NCBI RefSeq assembly: GCF_014518315.1
Contig: NZ_JACVEL010000004.1
Location: forward strand, 62,001-126,000
Reading direction: 5' to 3'
From: Taishania pollutisoli
GTDB lineage: Bacteria; Bacteroidota; Bacteroidia; Flavobacteriales_D; Crocinitomicaceae
DNA length: 64,000 nucleotides
Shown here: positions 46,852 to 55,769 of the stretch, piece by piece
Position numbering within the stretch: position 1 is the first letter of the stretch
Layout of the letters: every line of letters begins with the position of its first letter
Notes under the pieces: model-generated
Seen by the model: the letters and a program-made list of their open reading frames with translations, nothing else
The model's database searches: none
What the model was told of the DNA's origin: nothing
Made by a program: the position numbers and the translations under genes

Positions 46852-48987
46852 TTAATTCGCCTCTGTTTTTTCCGGTCTCGGCAATAAAACTTTACGGGAC
46901 AATTTCCATTTTTTCGTTTTCGGATCTTTTCCGACAACTTTAAACTTCAATACGTCTCCTTCTTTTACTACATCTTCCATTTTCGCTACTTTCTCCCATG
47001 AGAACTCGGAAATGTGAATCAACCCGTCTGTTCCGGGAAGAATTTCCACGAAACATCCGAATTCTTTGATTCCTTTTACTTTTCCTTCGTACTCTGCACC
47101 TTCTTCAACCTGAGGAGGGAAAGCAATCAATTTAATTCTGCGAATTGCTTCTGCCATGTCATCTCCGTTGTTGGACATGATTTGCACACGACCTTCACCT
47201 GTTGCCAACTCTTCGATGGTAATGGTTGTTTTCGTGTCTTTCTGCAATTGCTGAATGATTTTTCCTCCAGGTCCGATAATTGCACCGATGGTATCGTTCG
47301 GAACGTTGAATGCTTCGATACGTGGTGTATGCGGTTTGAAATCAGGATTTGGTTGAGCAATCGTTTCAATGATTTTATTCAAAATATGTAAACGTCCTGC
47401 TTTTGCCTGATTCAATGCTTTAATTAAGATTTCGTAAGGCAATCCGTCAACCTTGATATCCATCTGGCAAGCAGTGATTCCTTTTGCGGTACCACATACT
47501 TTGAAGTCCATGTCACCTAAGTGATCTTCATCTCCTAAAATGTCAGAAAGAACGGCAAATTTACCCCCGTCAGCAACCAATCCCATTGCAATTCCGGATA
47601 CAGGTGCTGTGATTTGAACACCACCGTCCATCAGTGCCAATGTTCCGGAACAAACCGTTGCCATGGAAGAAGAACCGTTGGATTCCAAAATTTCAGAAAC
47701 CAGACGAATCGTGTATGCGTTATCAGCAGGTAAAACCGGTTTCAACGCACGCAATGCCAGGTTTCCGTGACCGATCTCACGACGGGAAGTTCCTCTGATC
47801 GGACGTGCTTCTCCTGTTGAGAACGGCGGGAAGTTGTAATGCAACATGAATGGAACAGTTCCTGCGAACGTTACATCGTCAATCATTTGCTCATCCATTT
47901 TTCCTCCCAATGTCAATGACATCAACGCTTGTGTTTCTCCACGTGTAAAAATCGCAGAACCGTGAGCGGATGGCAAGTAATCTACTTCTGACCAGATCGG
48001 ACGGATTTCATCAAATTTACGTCCGTCCAGACGAATACTTTCGTCCAACATTACAGTACGAACCGCTTTTTTCATTGTTTCCTTGAAATAAGGGCCGATG
48101 AACGGGCTGTATGTTTCCAGTTCTTCTTCTGTAAACTGAGCTTTGAACTCTTCTTTCACAGCATCAAATAATTCGGCACGCTTTTCTTTAGAAGCCAATC
48201 CCTGACGCGCAACAGCACAACATTTTTCGAATGCAAAATCGTATAATTTTTTACGGAATTCTTCGTCGTGTGTTTCGTGTGAATATTCTCTTTTCGGGTT
48301 TGCTGCAGGGATTTCAGCAGCTAAATCCAACTGGAACTGACAGTGTTTTTTAATTTCTTCGTGAGCTAATTTGATTGCTTCAACCATTTCTTCCTCAGAA
48401 ATTTCTTTCATTTCACCTTCTACCATGTTGATGTCCTTCGCAGTACCGGCAACAATGATATCAAAATCGGATACTTCCTGCTCTTGCAATGTTGGGTTGA
48501 TGATCATCTGACCATTAATACGACCGACACGTACTTCGGACATTGGTCCGTTGAACGGAATGTCAGAAACCGCAATTGCAGTTGAAGCGGCAAAACCTAC
48601 CAATGCATCCGGGCTATTGATCCCGTCATACGAGATCAATTGCATCATTAATTGCACTTCTGCGTGATAATCATCCGGGAAAAGCGGACGTAGCGCACGG
48701 TCGACAATACGCATCACCAGGATTTCCCGTTCAGAAGGACGTGCCTCTCTTCGGAAAAAACCTCCGGGGATTCGACCCGCGGCAGCGAATTTTTCTTTAT
48801 AGTCTACAGTTAACGGAAGGAAATCTACCCCTTCCTTTGCTTCTTTGGCAGCTACTACTGTTGCCAAAATCATGGTGTCGCCCATTCGTAACACTACCGA
48901 ACCATCGGCTTGTTTAGCCAGTTTTCCCGTTTCAATGGAAATTTCCTTTCCTCCGGTAATGATGGACTTTTTGATTCCTATATTCAT
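46852..48987 (-). CDS. pnp: Polyribonucleotide nucleotidyltransferase (PNPase)
   Basis: A 711-residue protein with two RNase PH domains and a helical linker. The catalytic S-N-G-S-S-S-M-A-T segment and [15 protein letters not shown] are clear. A KH domain (G-P-G-G-K-I-I motif) and an S1 domain (E-G-A-E-Y-E-G-K-V) follow at the C-terminus. It degrades RNA from the 3' end with phosphate and forms a ring-shaped trimer in the cytosol. It lies downstream of rpsO, the usual order, with a hairpin between the two. The final residues P-R-P-E-K-T-E-A-N are a short tail. Confidence 0.97.
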   Translation of the reverse strand: MNIGIKKSIITGGKEISIETGKLAKQADGSVVLRMGDTMILATVVAAKEAKEGVDFLPLTVDYKEKFAAAGRIPGGFFRREARPSEREILVMRIVDRALRPLFPDDYHAEVQLMMQLISYDGINSPDALVGFAASTAIAVSDIPFNGPMSEVRVGRINGQMIINPTLQEQEVSDFDIIVAGTAKDINMVEGEMKEISEEEMVEAIKLAHEEIKKHCQFQLDLAAEIPAANPKREYSHETHDEEFRKKLYDFAFEKCCAVARQGLASKEKRAELFDAVKEEFKAQFTEEELETYSPFIGPYFKETMKKAVRTVMLDESIRLDGRKFDEIRPIWSEVDYLPSAHGSAIFTRGETQALMSLTLGGKMDEQMIDDVTFAGTVPFMLHYNFPPFSTGEARPIRGTSRREIGHGNLALRALKPVLPADNAYTIRLVSEILESNGSSSMATVCSGTLALMDGGVQITAPVSGIAMGLVADGGKFAVLSDILGDEDHLGDMDFKVCGTAKGITACQMDIKVDGLPYEILIKALNQAKAGRLHILNKIIETIAQPNPDFKPHTPRIEAFNVPNDTIGAIIGPGGKIIQQLQKDTKTTITIEELATGEGRVQIMSNNGDDMAEAIRRIKLIAFPPQVEEGAEYEGKVKGIKEFGCFVEILPGTDGLIHISEFSWEKVAKMEDVVKEGDVLKFKVVGKDPKTKKWKLSRKVLLPRPEKTEAN

Positions 48988-49011
48988 TTTTTATTTATTT
49001 ACAAATTAACG

Positions 49012-49045
49012 AAAAAAGGGACATCCGACCGAAATCGATGTCCCC
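49012..49045 (-). terminator. Attenuator-like hairpin between rpsO and pnp
   Basis: GGGACATC (49018-49025) and GATGTCCC (49037-49044) form a perfect 8-bp stem with an 11-nt loop. In the minus direction six T follow (plus-strand A run 49012-49017). It lies 28 bp after the rpsO stop and 24 bp before the pnp start. Confidence 0.8.
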
Positions 49046-49072
49046 TCTTCAATAAATTTACTAACGTAAGAA

Positions 49073-49342
49073 TTAACGACGTAATCCTAATTCTTTAACG
49101 ATAGAACGGTATCTTTCGATATCTTTTTTCTTCAAATAATCCAAAAGACTTCTTCTCTTACCAACCAACAATTGCAGTGCGCGTTGCGTTGCGAAATCGT
49201 GTCTGTTTTTCTTCAAGTGCTCAGTCAAGTGCGAAATTCTGAATGAGAACAATGCAATCTGACCTTCCGCTGAACCTGTGTTTGTTTCAGCACCTCCGTG
49301 TTTAGCGAAGATTTCTTTCTTTTTTTCTGTATTTAAATACAT
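49073..49342 (-). CDS. rpsO: 30S ribosomal protein S15
   Basis: An 89-residue protein, the usual S15 length. It contains [15 protein letters not shown], then [11 protein letters not shown], and [14 protein letters not shown], which are the family hallmarks. It binds 16S rRNA early in small-subunit assembly. A good promoter lies upstream at 49389-49424 and a terminator-like hairpin separates it from pnp. Divergent from the FKBP gene on the other strand. Confidence 0.97.
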   Translation of the reverse strand: MYLNTEKKKEIFAKHGGAETNTGSAEGQIALFSFRISHLTEHLKKNRHDFATQRALQLLVGKRRSLLDYLKKKDIERYRSIVKELGLRR

Positions 49343-49388
49343 GCCAATATTATTTAATAATTATTATGTAGTCCACTTTTGGACGGCA

Positions 49389-49424
49389 CAAAGATAGAGA
49401 TAAGAATTGAATAAATCACAAAAA
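49389..49424 (-). promoter_or_regulatory. Promoter of rpsO
   Basis: On the minus strand TTTTTG (49424-49419) is followed after 22 bp by TATCTTTG (49396-49389), a perfect -7 box, 46 bp before the rpsO ATG. The spacer is at the long end of the normal range. Confidence 0.6.
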
Positions 49425-49508
49425 GATCAAAAATGTTTGCGGATTGTTCCGCTAAATGAACTTATTTATCAATAATTTGTCGTTACATTTGTCTCAAAAT
49501 TTAAAAGA

Positions 49509-50105
49509 ATGAGTGAAGAATTAAATGCGGTTAGTTACTGTGTAGGAATGAGTATCGCAGAGAGTCTGATGCAGCAAAATCTTGGCAATCTCTCCATTGA
49601 TGTTTTTTCAGAAGCAGTTGAAGATGTGTTCCAGGGGAAAGAATTGAAGTTTACACCGGAACAAGCAAACGCAATCATCCAACAATATATGCAGACTGCA
49701 ATGCAGCAACAATTTGCTGTAAACAAAACAGCGGGAGAGGCTTTCTTGTCCGAAAACTTTAAAAAAGACGGGGTGAAAACCACGCTTACAGGGCTGCAGT
49801 ATGAAGTATTAAATGAAGGAGAAGGTGCGCATCCGGGCCCAACATCCCAGGTGACAGTACATTACCACGGAACATTGATCGACGGAACGGTATTCGACAG
49901 TTCCGTTCAGAGAGGGACACCGGCAACGTTTGGTGTGAACCAGGTAATTCCGGGATGGACGGAAGCATTGCAGTTGATGCGGAAAGGTTCAAAGTACCGT
50001 TTGTACATCCCACAGGAATTAGCGTACGGATCCAATGCTCCGGGAGGAGTAATCCAACCCTATATGGCTTTGATTTTTGATGTTGAATTATTAGATTTTA
50101 AATAA
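49509..50105 (+). CDS. FKBP-type peptidyl-prolyl isomerase, cytosolic
   Basis: A 198-residue protein with no signal peptide. A helical dimerisation region of the FKBP22/FkpA-N type covers about residues 1-90, and an FKBP domain follows (about 95-198): V-H-Y-H-G-T-L-I-D-G-T-V-F-D-S-S, then I-P-G-W-T-E-A-L and I-P-Q-E-L-A-Y-G. It speeds cis-trans isomerisation at proline and may act as a chaperone. A -7 box (TACATTTG, 49484-49491) precedes it, but without a clear -33 box. It is the first gene of a pair; the second FKBP gene begins 2 bp after its stop. Confidence 0.9.
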   Translation: MSEELNAVSYCVGMSIAESLMQQNLGNLSIDVFSEAVEDVFQGKELKFTPEQANAIIQQYMQTAMQQQFAVNKTAGEAFLSENFKKDGVKTTLTGLQYEVLNEGEGAHPGPTSQVTVHYHGTLIDGTVFDSSVQRGTPATFGVNQVIPGWTEALQLMRKGSKYRLYIPQELAYGSNAPGGVIQPYMALIFDVELLDFK

Positions 50106-50106
50106 G

Positions 50107-50991
50107 ATGAAAAAAGGATTTATGTTCGTGTTGCCGGTTGCTTTGTTGCTGGCATGCAGTGGAGAAAAACAAGAAGAAGTAGTAACCTTCGAATCGGAAA
50201 AACAAAAATTGTCGTATGCATTGGGGGCTGATTTCGCAGCGCCGATTGTGAATGCCGGACAGGAAGCAGCTATCCTGGACTTAGGTGCATTGGCTGTTGG
50301 TTTTGAACAATCATTGAATGACAAAGATTATTCATCGTGTCAGGAAGTGGTAGTGGATGCATTTGGAATGAATTTCATGAACCCGGATTCTACGAAACGG
50401 GTAGCAGGATCTGAGTGTTTCGGAAAAATGAACGGTTCACGTTTGTACCAAATGTTGAAAGAAGTCGACCAATTACAGAATTTTGACATGAAATACCTGG
50501 CAATCGGTTACCGTGATGCGTTGAATCAACGCGATACGATTCTGGACAAAGGCGAGCGTGCTTCGTTGCTGACAAAATTCCAGACGGAAGTACAGACCGC
50601 GCAAGTGAAAAAAATGAAAGAACTGGACAAGCCGTTTCTTGATAAAGCGAAAACACTGGCAAACACACGTACAATTGACGGAGGAATTGTGATTGAAACA
50701 ATCCAGGAAGGAAAAGGTGGTTCCCCTGCAGTATCCGATGAGGTGGTTGCACACTACATCCTTACAAGCACAGCAGGTGATACGTTGGAAACATCTTTCG
50801 ACAGAGGACAGCCGCTGACGATCGGACTTCAGTCGGTAATTCCGGGATGGACAATGGCATTTCCGCAATTGAAAAAAGGAGGGAAGTACCGCTTGTATAT
50901 TCCGTCGGAACTGGCATATCAGAACGGTGCATTGTGCTTTTATGTTGAACTGATCAACTACGGACCTGTAGGGACAACAGCAAAAAAATAA
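50107..50991 (+). CDS. FKBP-type peptidyl-prolyl isomerase lipoprotein
   Basis: A 294-residue lipoprotein with signal and lipobox L-L-A-C at residues 13-16, so it is exported and lipidated. A helical FkpA-N-like region is followed by a C-terminal FKBP domain: V-A-H-Y-I-L-T-S-T-A-G-D-T-L-E-T-S-F-D, then I-P-G-W-T-M-A-F and I-P-S-E-L-A-Y. The flap after Ala-Tyr is shortened compared with its cytosolic neighbour, which may change the substrate pocket. It follows the cytosolic FKBP gene by 1 bp and looks like a duplicated paralogue sent to the periplasm. A terminator follows. Confidence 0.88.
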   Translation: MKKGFMFVLPVALLLACSGEKQEEVVTFESEKQKLSYALGADFAAPIVNAGQEAAILDLGALAVGFEQSLNDKDYSSCQEVVVDAFGMNFMNPDSTKRVAGSECFGKMNGSRLYQMLKEVDQLQNFDMKYLAIGYRDALNQRDTILDKGERASLLTKFQTEVQTAQVKKMKELDKPFLDKAKTLANTRTIDGGIVIETIQEGKGGSPAVSDEVVAHYILTSTAGDTLETSFDRGQPLTIGLQSVIPGWTMAFPQLKKGGKYRLYIPSELAYQNGALCFYVELINYGPVGTTAKK

Positions 50992-51016
50992 CCCACATAA
51001 ATAAAAGCATCTCAAA

Positions 51017-51057
51017 CCCCTGCGTCGTACCGTTCGATGCAGGGGTTTTTGTTTTTT
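51017..51057 (+). terminator. Terminator after the FKBP pair
   Basis: CCCCTGC (51017-51023) with GCAGGGG (51039-51045), extended inward by TCG/CGA beyond one mismatch, form a stem followed by a T-rich run to 51057. It begins 26 bp after the stop. Confidence 0.85.
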
Positions 51058-51080
51058 CAGACTTTTTGGAACCACAAGGG

Positions 51081-51108
51081 TTGAGATTCATATTTTTAAT
51101 TATCTTTG
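51081..51108 (+). promoter_or_regulatory. Promoter of the TPR protein gene
   Basis: TTG at 51081-51083 and a perfect TATCTTTG box at 51101-51108 are separated by 17 bp. The ATG at 51135 lies 27 bp downstream. Confidence 0.6.
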
Positions 51109-51134
51109 GTTTGCTACATAAAATGCTATCTTTC

Positions 51135-52220
51135 ATGCGAAAACAAATCTTATTGGTATGCTCAGCTGTCTTTTTACTGGGTACAGCAACCGGGCAGGAA
51201 GAAATTAAAGTGCTCACACAAAGTGAACTGGACGCCTTAAAAAGCCAGATGCCCCTGGAGGCTGAAACAGCTTACAACGAAGGAATCGTTGCGTATCAAT
51301 CCAAAAATTATCCCCTTGCTGTGGAAAAATACACACAGGCGATCAACGCGTACGCAAATTTTGAACTGGCTTATTTTAACAGGGGATTGAGCCATGCCGC
51401 CTTGCAGCAACAGGAACAGGCCATTGCCGATTTTCAGAAAGCAAACGAATTGAATCCGGCAAATCACGCGGCTTTGTATGAAATCGGGTTGATTTATTCC
51501 GATAAAAATGATACAGAAAATGCGTTGAAATATATCGGTGATGCAATCAAAGCTAACGATCAGGAAGTGAAGTACCTGTACAAACGTTCACTGCTTCTGT
51601 TTCAGCAAAAAGAGTACGACAAAGCTCTGGAAGATCTGAACAAGATCATCAAAATCGATCCGTCTTTTGCGTTTGCCTACAATGACAGAGGTAGTATCTA
51701 CAAAGAGCAAAGCAAATTGGATGACGCCATTGCAGATTATAAAAAAGCCGTTACAATTGATAAAACTTTAAAGGTCGCACACAACAACCTGGGAACCGCT
51801 TACCGCAAAAAAGGACAATACGATCTGGCAATCGGAGCGTACAATGCAGCAATTGCGCTGGACAAAGATTTTTACCTGGCTTACAACAACCGGGGATATG
51901 CCAAGTATGAAAAAGGAGATTATGCCGGAGCACTGGCAGATTTTGATGAAGTAATCCGAATGAAGCCGGATTATGCATACGCTTACAATAACAAAGCATC
52001 CGTTTACCTCAAGCAGGAAAAATACAACGATGCGGTGAAAACTTGTGATCAGGCAATTAAACTGAACCCGGAGTACGGATATGCCTATTACAACCGCGGA
52101 ATTGCGTATGAAATGTTGAGAAACGACAAACAATCCTGCCAGGATTGGTCAAAAGCTGCCGAACTGGGGATCGATGCCGCAGGGTCTTATTATTCAAATA
52201 ACGAGTGTTATAATTTCTAA
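51135..52220 (+). CDS. Exported TPR-repeat protein
   Basis: A 361-residue protein with a signal peptide ending A-T-G-Q, then about nine tetratricopeptide repeats in tandem (cores such as A-Y-N-N-R-G-Y-A-K-Y and A-Y-Y-N-R-G-I-A-Y). TPR arrays bind protein partners. The start at 51135 is chosen because a perfect promoter at 51081-51108 would put transcription just before it and the sequence gives a clear signal; the frame also opens at 51066. It is followed after 9 bp by the PorE-like gene, which itself begins with TPR repeats, so both proteins probably work in the same envelope complex. Confidence 0.85.
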   Translation: MRKQILLVCSAVFLLGTATGQEEIKVLTQSELDALKSQMPLEAETAYNEGIVAYQSKNYPLAVEKYTQAINAYANFELAYFNRGLSHAALQQQEQAIADFQKANELNPANHAALYEIGLIYSDKNDTENALKYIGDAIKANDQEVKYLYKRSLLLFQQKEYDKALEDLNKIIKIDPSFAFAYNDRGSIYKEQSKLDDAIADYKKAVTIDKTLKVAHNNLGTAYRKKGQYDLAIGAYNAAIALDKDFYLAYNNRGYAKYEKGDYAGALADFDEVIRMKPDYAYAYNNKASVYLKQEKYNDAVKTCDQAIKLNPEYGYAYYNRGIAYEMLRNDKQSCQDWSKAAELGIDAAGSYYSNNECYNF

Positions 52221-52229
52221 GCTACAACT

Positions 52230-54347
52230 ATGAAACAATTTTTAACGATACTGACAGCGATCCTGTTTACAGGAATCTTATTTGCACAGGTAGACACGCC
52301 GTTTGATAAATCTGCTTTCAAAGAAGACAAAGACGGATTGAAAGAAGCGGTAAAAAACATTGAACAGGGAGATAAATTTTACCTGGCGCAACCCTTTGCC
52401 GACTATAAATCAGCACTTCCGTTTTATGAAAAAGCATACAGTTTTAATCCCAATAATGCGGAGTTGAATTATAAAATCGGAATGTGCTACATCAACACAA
52501 ATTTCCGGACACGTTCATTGCCGTATTTTGAAAAAGCAGTGAAGCTCAACCCGGCTGTCAACCCGGAATTAAAGTATTACCTGGGATACAGTTATCACCT
52601 GCATAAAAAGTGGGATGACGCGATTAAGTATTACAATGAGTATGCTTCTCAGAATGCGAATGTGAAAGGTTCCAATGTGGAATTATTAAAAGAAGCGACC
52701 AAAAAAATTGCAGAATGTAAGTCAGGGAAGAAGCTGGAACAGACACCTGTGCGTGTGTTCATTGACAATATGGGCGCAAATATCAATACGGAATACCCGG
52801 AATACTGTATGATCATGAATGCCGACGGGTCGGAAATTTATTTTACTTCCAGGAGAAATACCACAACAGGAGGAGGAATAGACGAAATCAACGGCGGGTA
52901 TTTTGAAGATATTTTCCATGCGAAAAAAGAAGGGAACGGATGGTCGAAAGCGACAAATCTGGGTGCTCCGATCAATACAAAAGGACACGATGCGACGGTG
53001 GCACTGAGCCCCGACGGATCTAAAATGTTGGTGTACATCGACGATAAAGGAGACGGAAATATCTATGAAAGTATCCGGACAGGTGATGCGTGGAGTAAAC
53101 CAAAGAAGATGGATGACATCATCTGTTCTCCGTATCATGAATCTTCAGCATGGTACAGCAACGACGGAAAACGCCTGTACTTTGTTTCCAGTCGACCGAT
53201 CCCGGGGAGTAAGGATAAAATGGAAAAAGACAAGGATATTTACTACGTAACGTGGGATCCGGTGAAGAAAAAATGGGACAACCTGGTGCGTTTACCGGAT
53301 AATATCAATACACCTTATCACGAAGACGGATTGTTCATTCACCCGGATGGAAAAACAATTTACTTTTCTTCAAAAGGACATAATTCCATCGGAGGATACG
53401 ATGTGTTTTATACGGAATTGCGCCCTGACGGAACGTTCATGGATCCGATCAACATGGGGACTCCGATCAACACACCGGACGATGATGTTTTCTTTGTTGT
53501 GACAGCAAGCGGTCGCTATGGTTACATGACATCATTCCGCGAGGATGGAATGGGAGAAAAGGATTTGTACAAGGTTACATTCCTGGGAGAAGAGAAAAAG
53601 CCGATGTTGAATTCGGAAGATATTCTGTTGGCCGGTTTGGATGTGATCATTGCTGAAAAAGCGGTAGAACCGATCATTTCCAACAGAAGAGGAGAATTGG
53701 CCTTATTGAAAGGAACGGTATACGATGATAAGACCAGGAAGCCGATTCACGCATACATCGAATTAATTGACAATGTGAAAGGAGAATCACTGGCTGAGTT
53801 TGAATCGGATCCGGTAACAGGGAAGTTCCTGGTTTCATTACCTGCCGGTAAAAATTATGGAATTGCAGTAAAGTCGGACGGGTATTTGTTTCACTCGGAG
53901 AATTTTGATATTCCGAAAGGAGCCGACTATCAGGAGTACAATAAGGATGTATACATGAAGAAAATCGAGATCGGAGAGGTAATCGTTCTGCGAAACATCT
54001 TCTACGACCTGGCGAAATATTCATTGCGTCCTGAATCAAAAACAGAGTTGGATCGTTTGATTAAGCTGATGAACGACAACCCGACACTGAAAATCCAGAT
54101 TTCCGGACATACGGATTCACGTGGTTCGGATGAATCAAATAAAGAGCTGTCTAAAAACAGGGCAAAAGAAGTGGTTGATTACCTGATCAAAGCAGGAATT
54201 GCCGCGAATCGTCTGACTTCCGAAGGGTACGGAGAAGAACAGTTGATCTTTTCAGATGCGGATATCGCGAAGTTGAAAACAACCAAAGAAAAAGAAGCGG
54301 CACACCAGGAAAACAGAAGAACAGAGTTCAAGATTATTTCCAAATAA
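52230..54347 (+). CDS. PorE-like OmpA-family protein (TPR, beta-propeller, CRD, OmpA C-terminal)
   Basis: A 705-residue exported protein with a signal peptide ending L-F-A-Q near residue 20. The order is: TPR repeats (about 45-180), a PD40/WD40 beta-propeller (about 190-450; repeated S-P-D-G-S-K and H-P-D-G-K-T-I-Y-F-S motifs), a carboxypeptidase-regulatory-like domain (about 495-575) and an OmpA peptidoglycan-binding domain (about 590-705; S-G-H-T-D-S-R-G and N-R-R-T-E-F). This four-domain order matches T9SS protein PorE, which links the secretion machinery to peptidoglycan. It follows the TPR gene by 9 bp, so they form one unit with a bidirectional terminator behind. Confidence 0.85.
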   Translation: MKQFLTILTAILFTGILFAQVDTPFDKSAFKEDKDGLKEAVKNIEQGDKFYLAQPFADYKSALPFYEKAYSFNPNNAELNYKIGMCYINTNFRTRSLPYFEKAVKLNPAVNPELKYYLGYSYHLHKKWDDAIKYYNEYASQNANVKGSNVELLKEATKKIAECKSGKKLEQTPVRVFIDNMGANINTEYPEYCMIMNADGSEIYFTSRRNTTTGGGIDEINGGYFEDIFHAKKEGNGWSKATNLGAPINTKGHDATVALSPDGSKMLVYIDDKGDGNIYESIRTGDAWSKPKKMDDIICSPYHESSAWYSNDGKRLYFVSSRPIPGSKDKMEKDKDIYYVTWDPVKKKWDNLVRLPDNINTPYHEDGLFIHPDGKTIYFSSKGHNSIGGYDVFYTELRPDGTFMDPINMGTPINTPDDDVFFVVTASGRYGYMTSFREDGMGEKDLYKVTFLGEEKKPMLNSEDILLAGLDVIIAEKAVEPIISNRRGELALLKGTVYDDKTRKPIHAYIELIDNVKGESLAEFESDPVTGKFLVSLPAGKNYGIAVKSDGYLFHSENFDIPKGADYQEYNKDVYMKKIEIGEVIVLRNIFYDLAKYSLRPESKTELDRLIKLMNDNPTLKIQISGHTDSRGSDESNKELSKNRAKEVVDYLIKAGIAANRLTSEGYGEEQLIFSDADIAKLKTTKEKEAAHQENRRTEFKIISK

Positions 54348-54373
54348 ACGGTCGTTTTCGCAATGAAATAAGC

Positions 54374-54406
54374 AAAAAAACGGGTGAACATTCTCACCCG
54401 TTTTTT
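54374..54406 (+). terminator. Terminator after the PorE-like gene
   Basis: CGGGTGA (54381-54387) and TCACCCG (54394-54400) form a perfect 7-bp stem with a 6-nt loop, flanked by A (54374-54380) and T (54401-54406) runs, so it could act in both directions. Confidence 0.88.
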
Positions 54407-54436
54407 GTGTAAATCATTTTCTTTTGTTTAAATTTG
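54404..54436 (+). promoter_or_regulatory. Promoter of the NDH-2 gene
   Basis: TTTG (54404-54407) sits in the T tract of the terminator and is followed after 21 bp by a perfect TAAATTTG box (54429-54436). The ATG at 54450 would be almost at the transcript start, which favours the ATG at 54477. Confidence 0.6.
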
Positions 54437-54476
54437 TGACACTATATCCATGCTGTTAACCTGTCAAAAGAAAGGT

Positions 54477-55769
54477 ATGGAAATTCGTATTGAAAAAAAT
54501 GCAAAAAAACGTATCGTAGTTGTCGGAGGAGGTTTCGGAGGACTGCAGATTTCACAAGATTTATCAGCATCAGATTACCAGGTTGTTTTGATCGACCGGA
54601 ACAATTTTTACCAGTTTCAGCCCTTGTTTTATCAGGTTGCAACATGTGGTCTGGAAACAAGTTCCATTGTGTTTCCGTTTCGGAAAGTTTTTCAAAAATC
54701 AAAGAACATACACTTCCGGATGACTTCTGTTCAACAGATCATCCCGGAAGAACATAAAATTGTCACTTCACTGGGAGACTTAGAGTATGACTACCTGGTT
54801 ATTGCAACAGGTGCAGGAAATAATTACTTCGGAAACGAAAACATTGAACGGCATTCCCTTCCGATGAAAAGCCTGGTGCAGTCGCTGCATTTGCGAAATA
54901 CCATCCTGGAACGGTTTGAACAGGCATTGAGCGTGCAGGAAAGCGAACAGGAAAGTTACCTGACCTTTGTTGTAGCGGGAGGAGGACCGACCGGAACAGA
55001 ACTTGCGGGAGCATTGGCAGAAATGAAAAGTAACATCCTTCCGAAAGATTACCCGGAACTGAATTTTTCCAAAATGAAAATTATCCTGGTGGAAGGAGGA
55101 CCACGAGTATTGGGTGCCATGCATCCTGAATCCAGTGAGAAAGCGCACCATTACCTCAAAGAATTAGGTGTGGAAATCCGTTTAGCGACATTGGTGGAAG
55201 ATTACGACGGTTCGGTGGTAAAATTGAAAGGAGGAGACGACATCCATTCCAAAACGCTGATCTGGTCTGCAGGAATCAAAGGAAACATGATCGATGGATT
55301 GACAAAAGCGGAAGTAGTACCCGGAAACCGCTTGAAAGTAGATGATTACAACCGTGTGATCGGGTATGAAAACATCTTCGCGATCGGAGATATCGCAGCC
55401 ATGTTGTCCGAAGAATACCCGAAAGGACATCCGCAAATGGCACAGCCGGCCATGCAACAAGGGAAAAACCTGGCGAAGAATTTTAAAATGATGGTACACA
55501 ATGGACCGTTAAAACCGTTCAAGTATAAAAATTTAGGTTCCATGGCAACAGTGGGACGCAACAAAGCGGTAGTGGAATTGCCGAGAAAACGATTCGGTGG
55601 TTTCCTGGCATGGTTTACCTGGATGTTTGTCCACCTGCGTTCCATTTTCGGCATCAAAAACAAGTGGATTATTTTTATCAACTGGGTATGGAATTATTTT
55701 ACCTATAATTCTTCACTGCGATTGATTATCCGAAGAAGAGAAGCGAAATTAAAACCGAGTGAAGATTAA
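54477..55769 (+). CDS. ndh: NADH dehydrogenase type II (NDH-2)
   Basis: A 430-residue single-subunit flavoprotein with two Rossmann folds. The first has V-V-V-G-G-G-F-G-G (around residues 13-21) for FAD, and the second has V-A-G-G-G-P-T-G-T-E for NADH. The conserved A-I-G-D-I-A segment and the amphipathic C-terminal region with W-F-T-W-M-F-V-H dock it on the inner membrane. It passes electrons from NADH to quinone without pumping protons. I chose the ATG at 54477, which has an A/G-rich site just before it and fits the promoter at 54404-54436; an ATG at 54450 is also open. It overlaps the stop of the next gene by four bases on the other strand. Confidence 0.88.
   Translation: MEIRIEKNAKKRIVVVGGGFGGLQISQDLSASDYQVVLIDRNNFYQFQPLFYQVATCGLETSSIVFPFRKVFQKSKNIHFRMTSVQQIIPEEHKIVTSLGDLEYDYLVIATGAGNNYFGNENIERHSLPMKSLVQSLHLRNTILERFEQALSVQESEQESYLTFVVAGGGPTGTELAGALAEMKSNILPKDYPELNFSKMKIILVEGGPRVLGAMHPESSEKAHHYLKELGVEIRLATLVEDYDGSVVKLKGGDDIHSKTLIWSAGIKGNMIDGLTKAEVVPGNRLKVDDYNRVIGYENIFAIGDIAAMLSEEYPKGHPQMAQPAMQQGKNLAKNFKMMVHNGPLKPFKYKNLGSMATVGRNKAVVELPRKRFGGFLAWFTWMFVHLRSIFGIKNKWIIFINWVWNYFTYNSSLRLIIRRREAKLKPSED

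Noticed and set aside
50473-51075. A 200-codon open frame on the minus strand opposite the FKBP lipoprotein gene
   Set aside because: It is antisense to a well-supported gene, with no recognisable domain and a composition that follows from the opposite strand.
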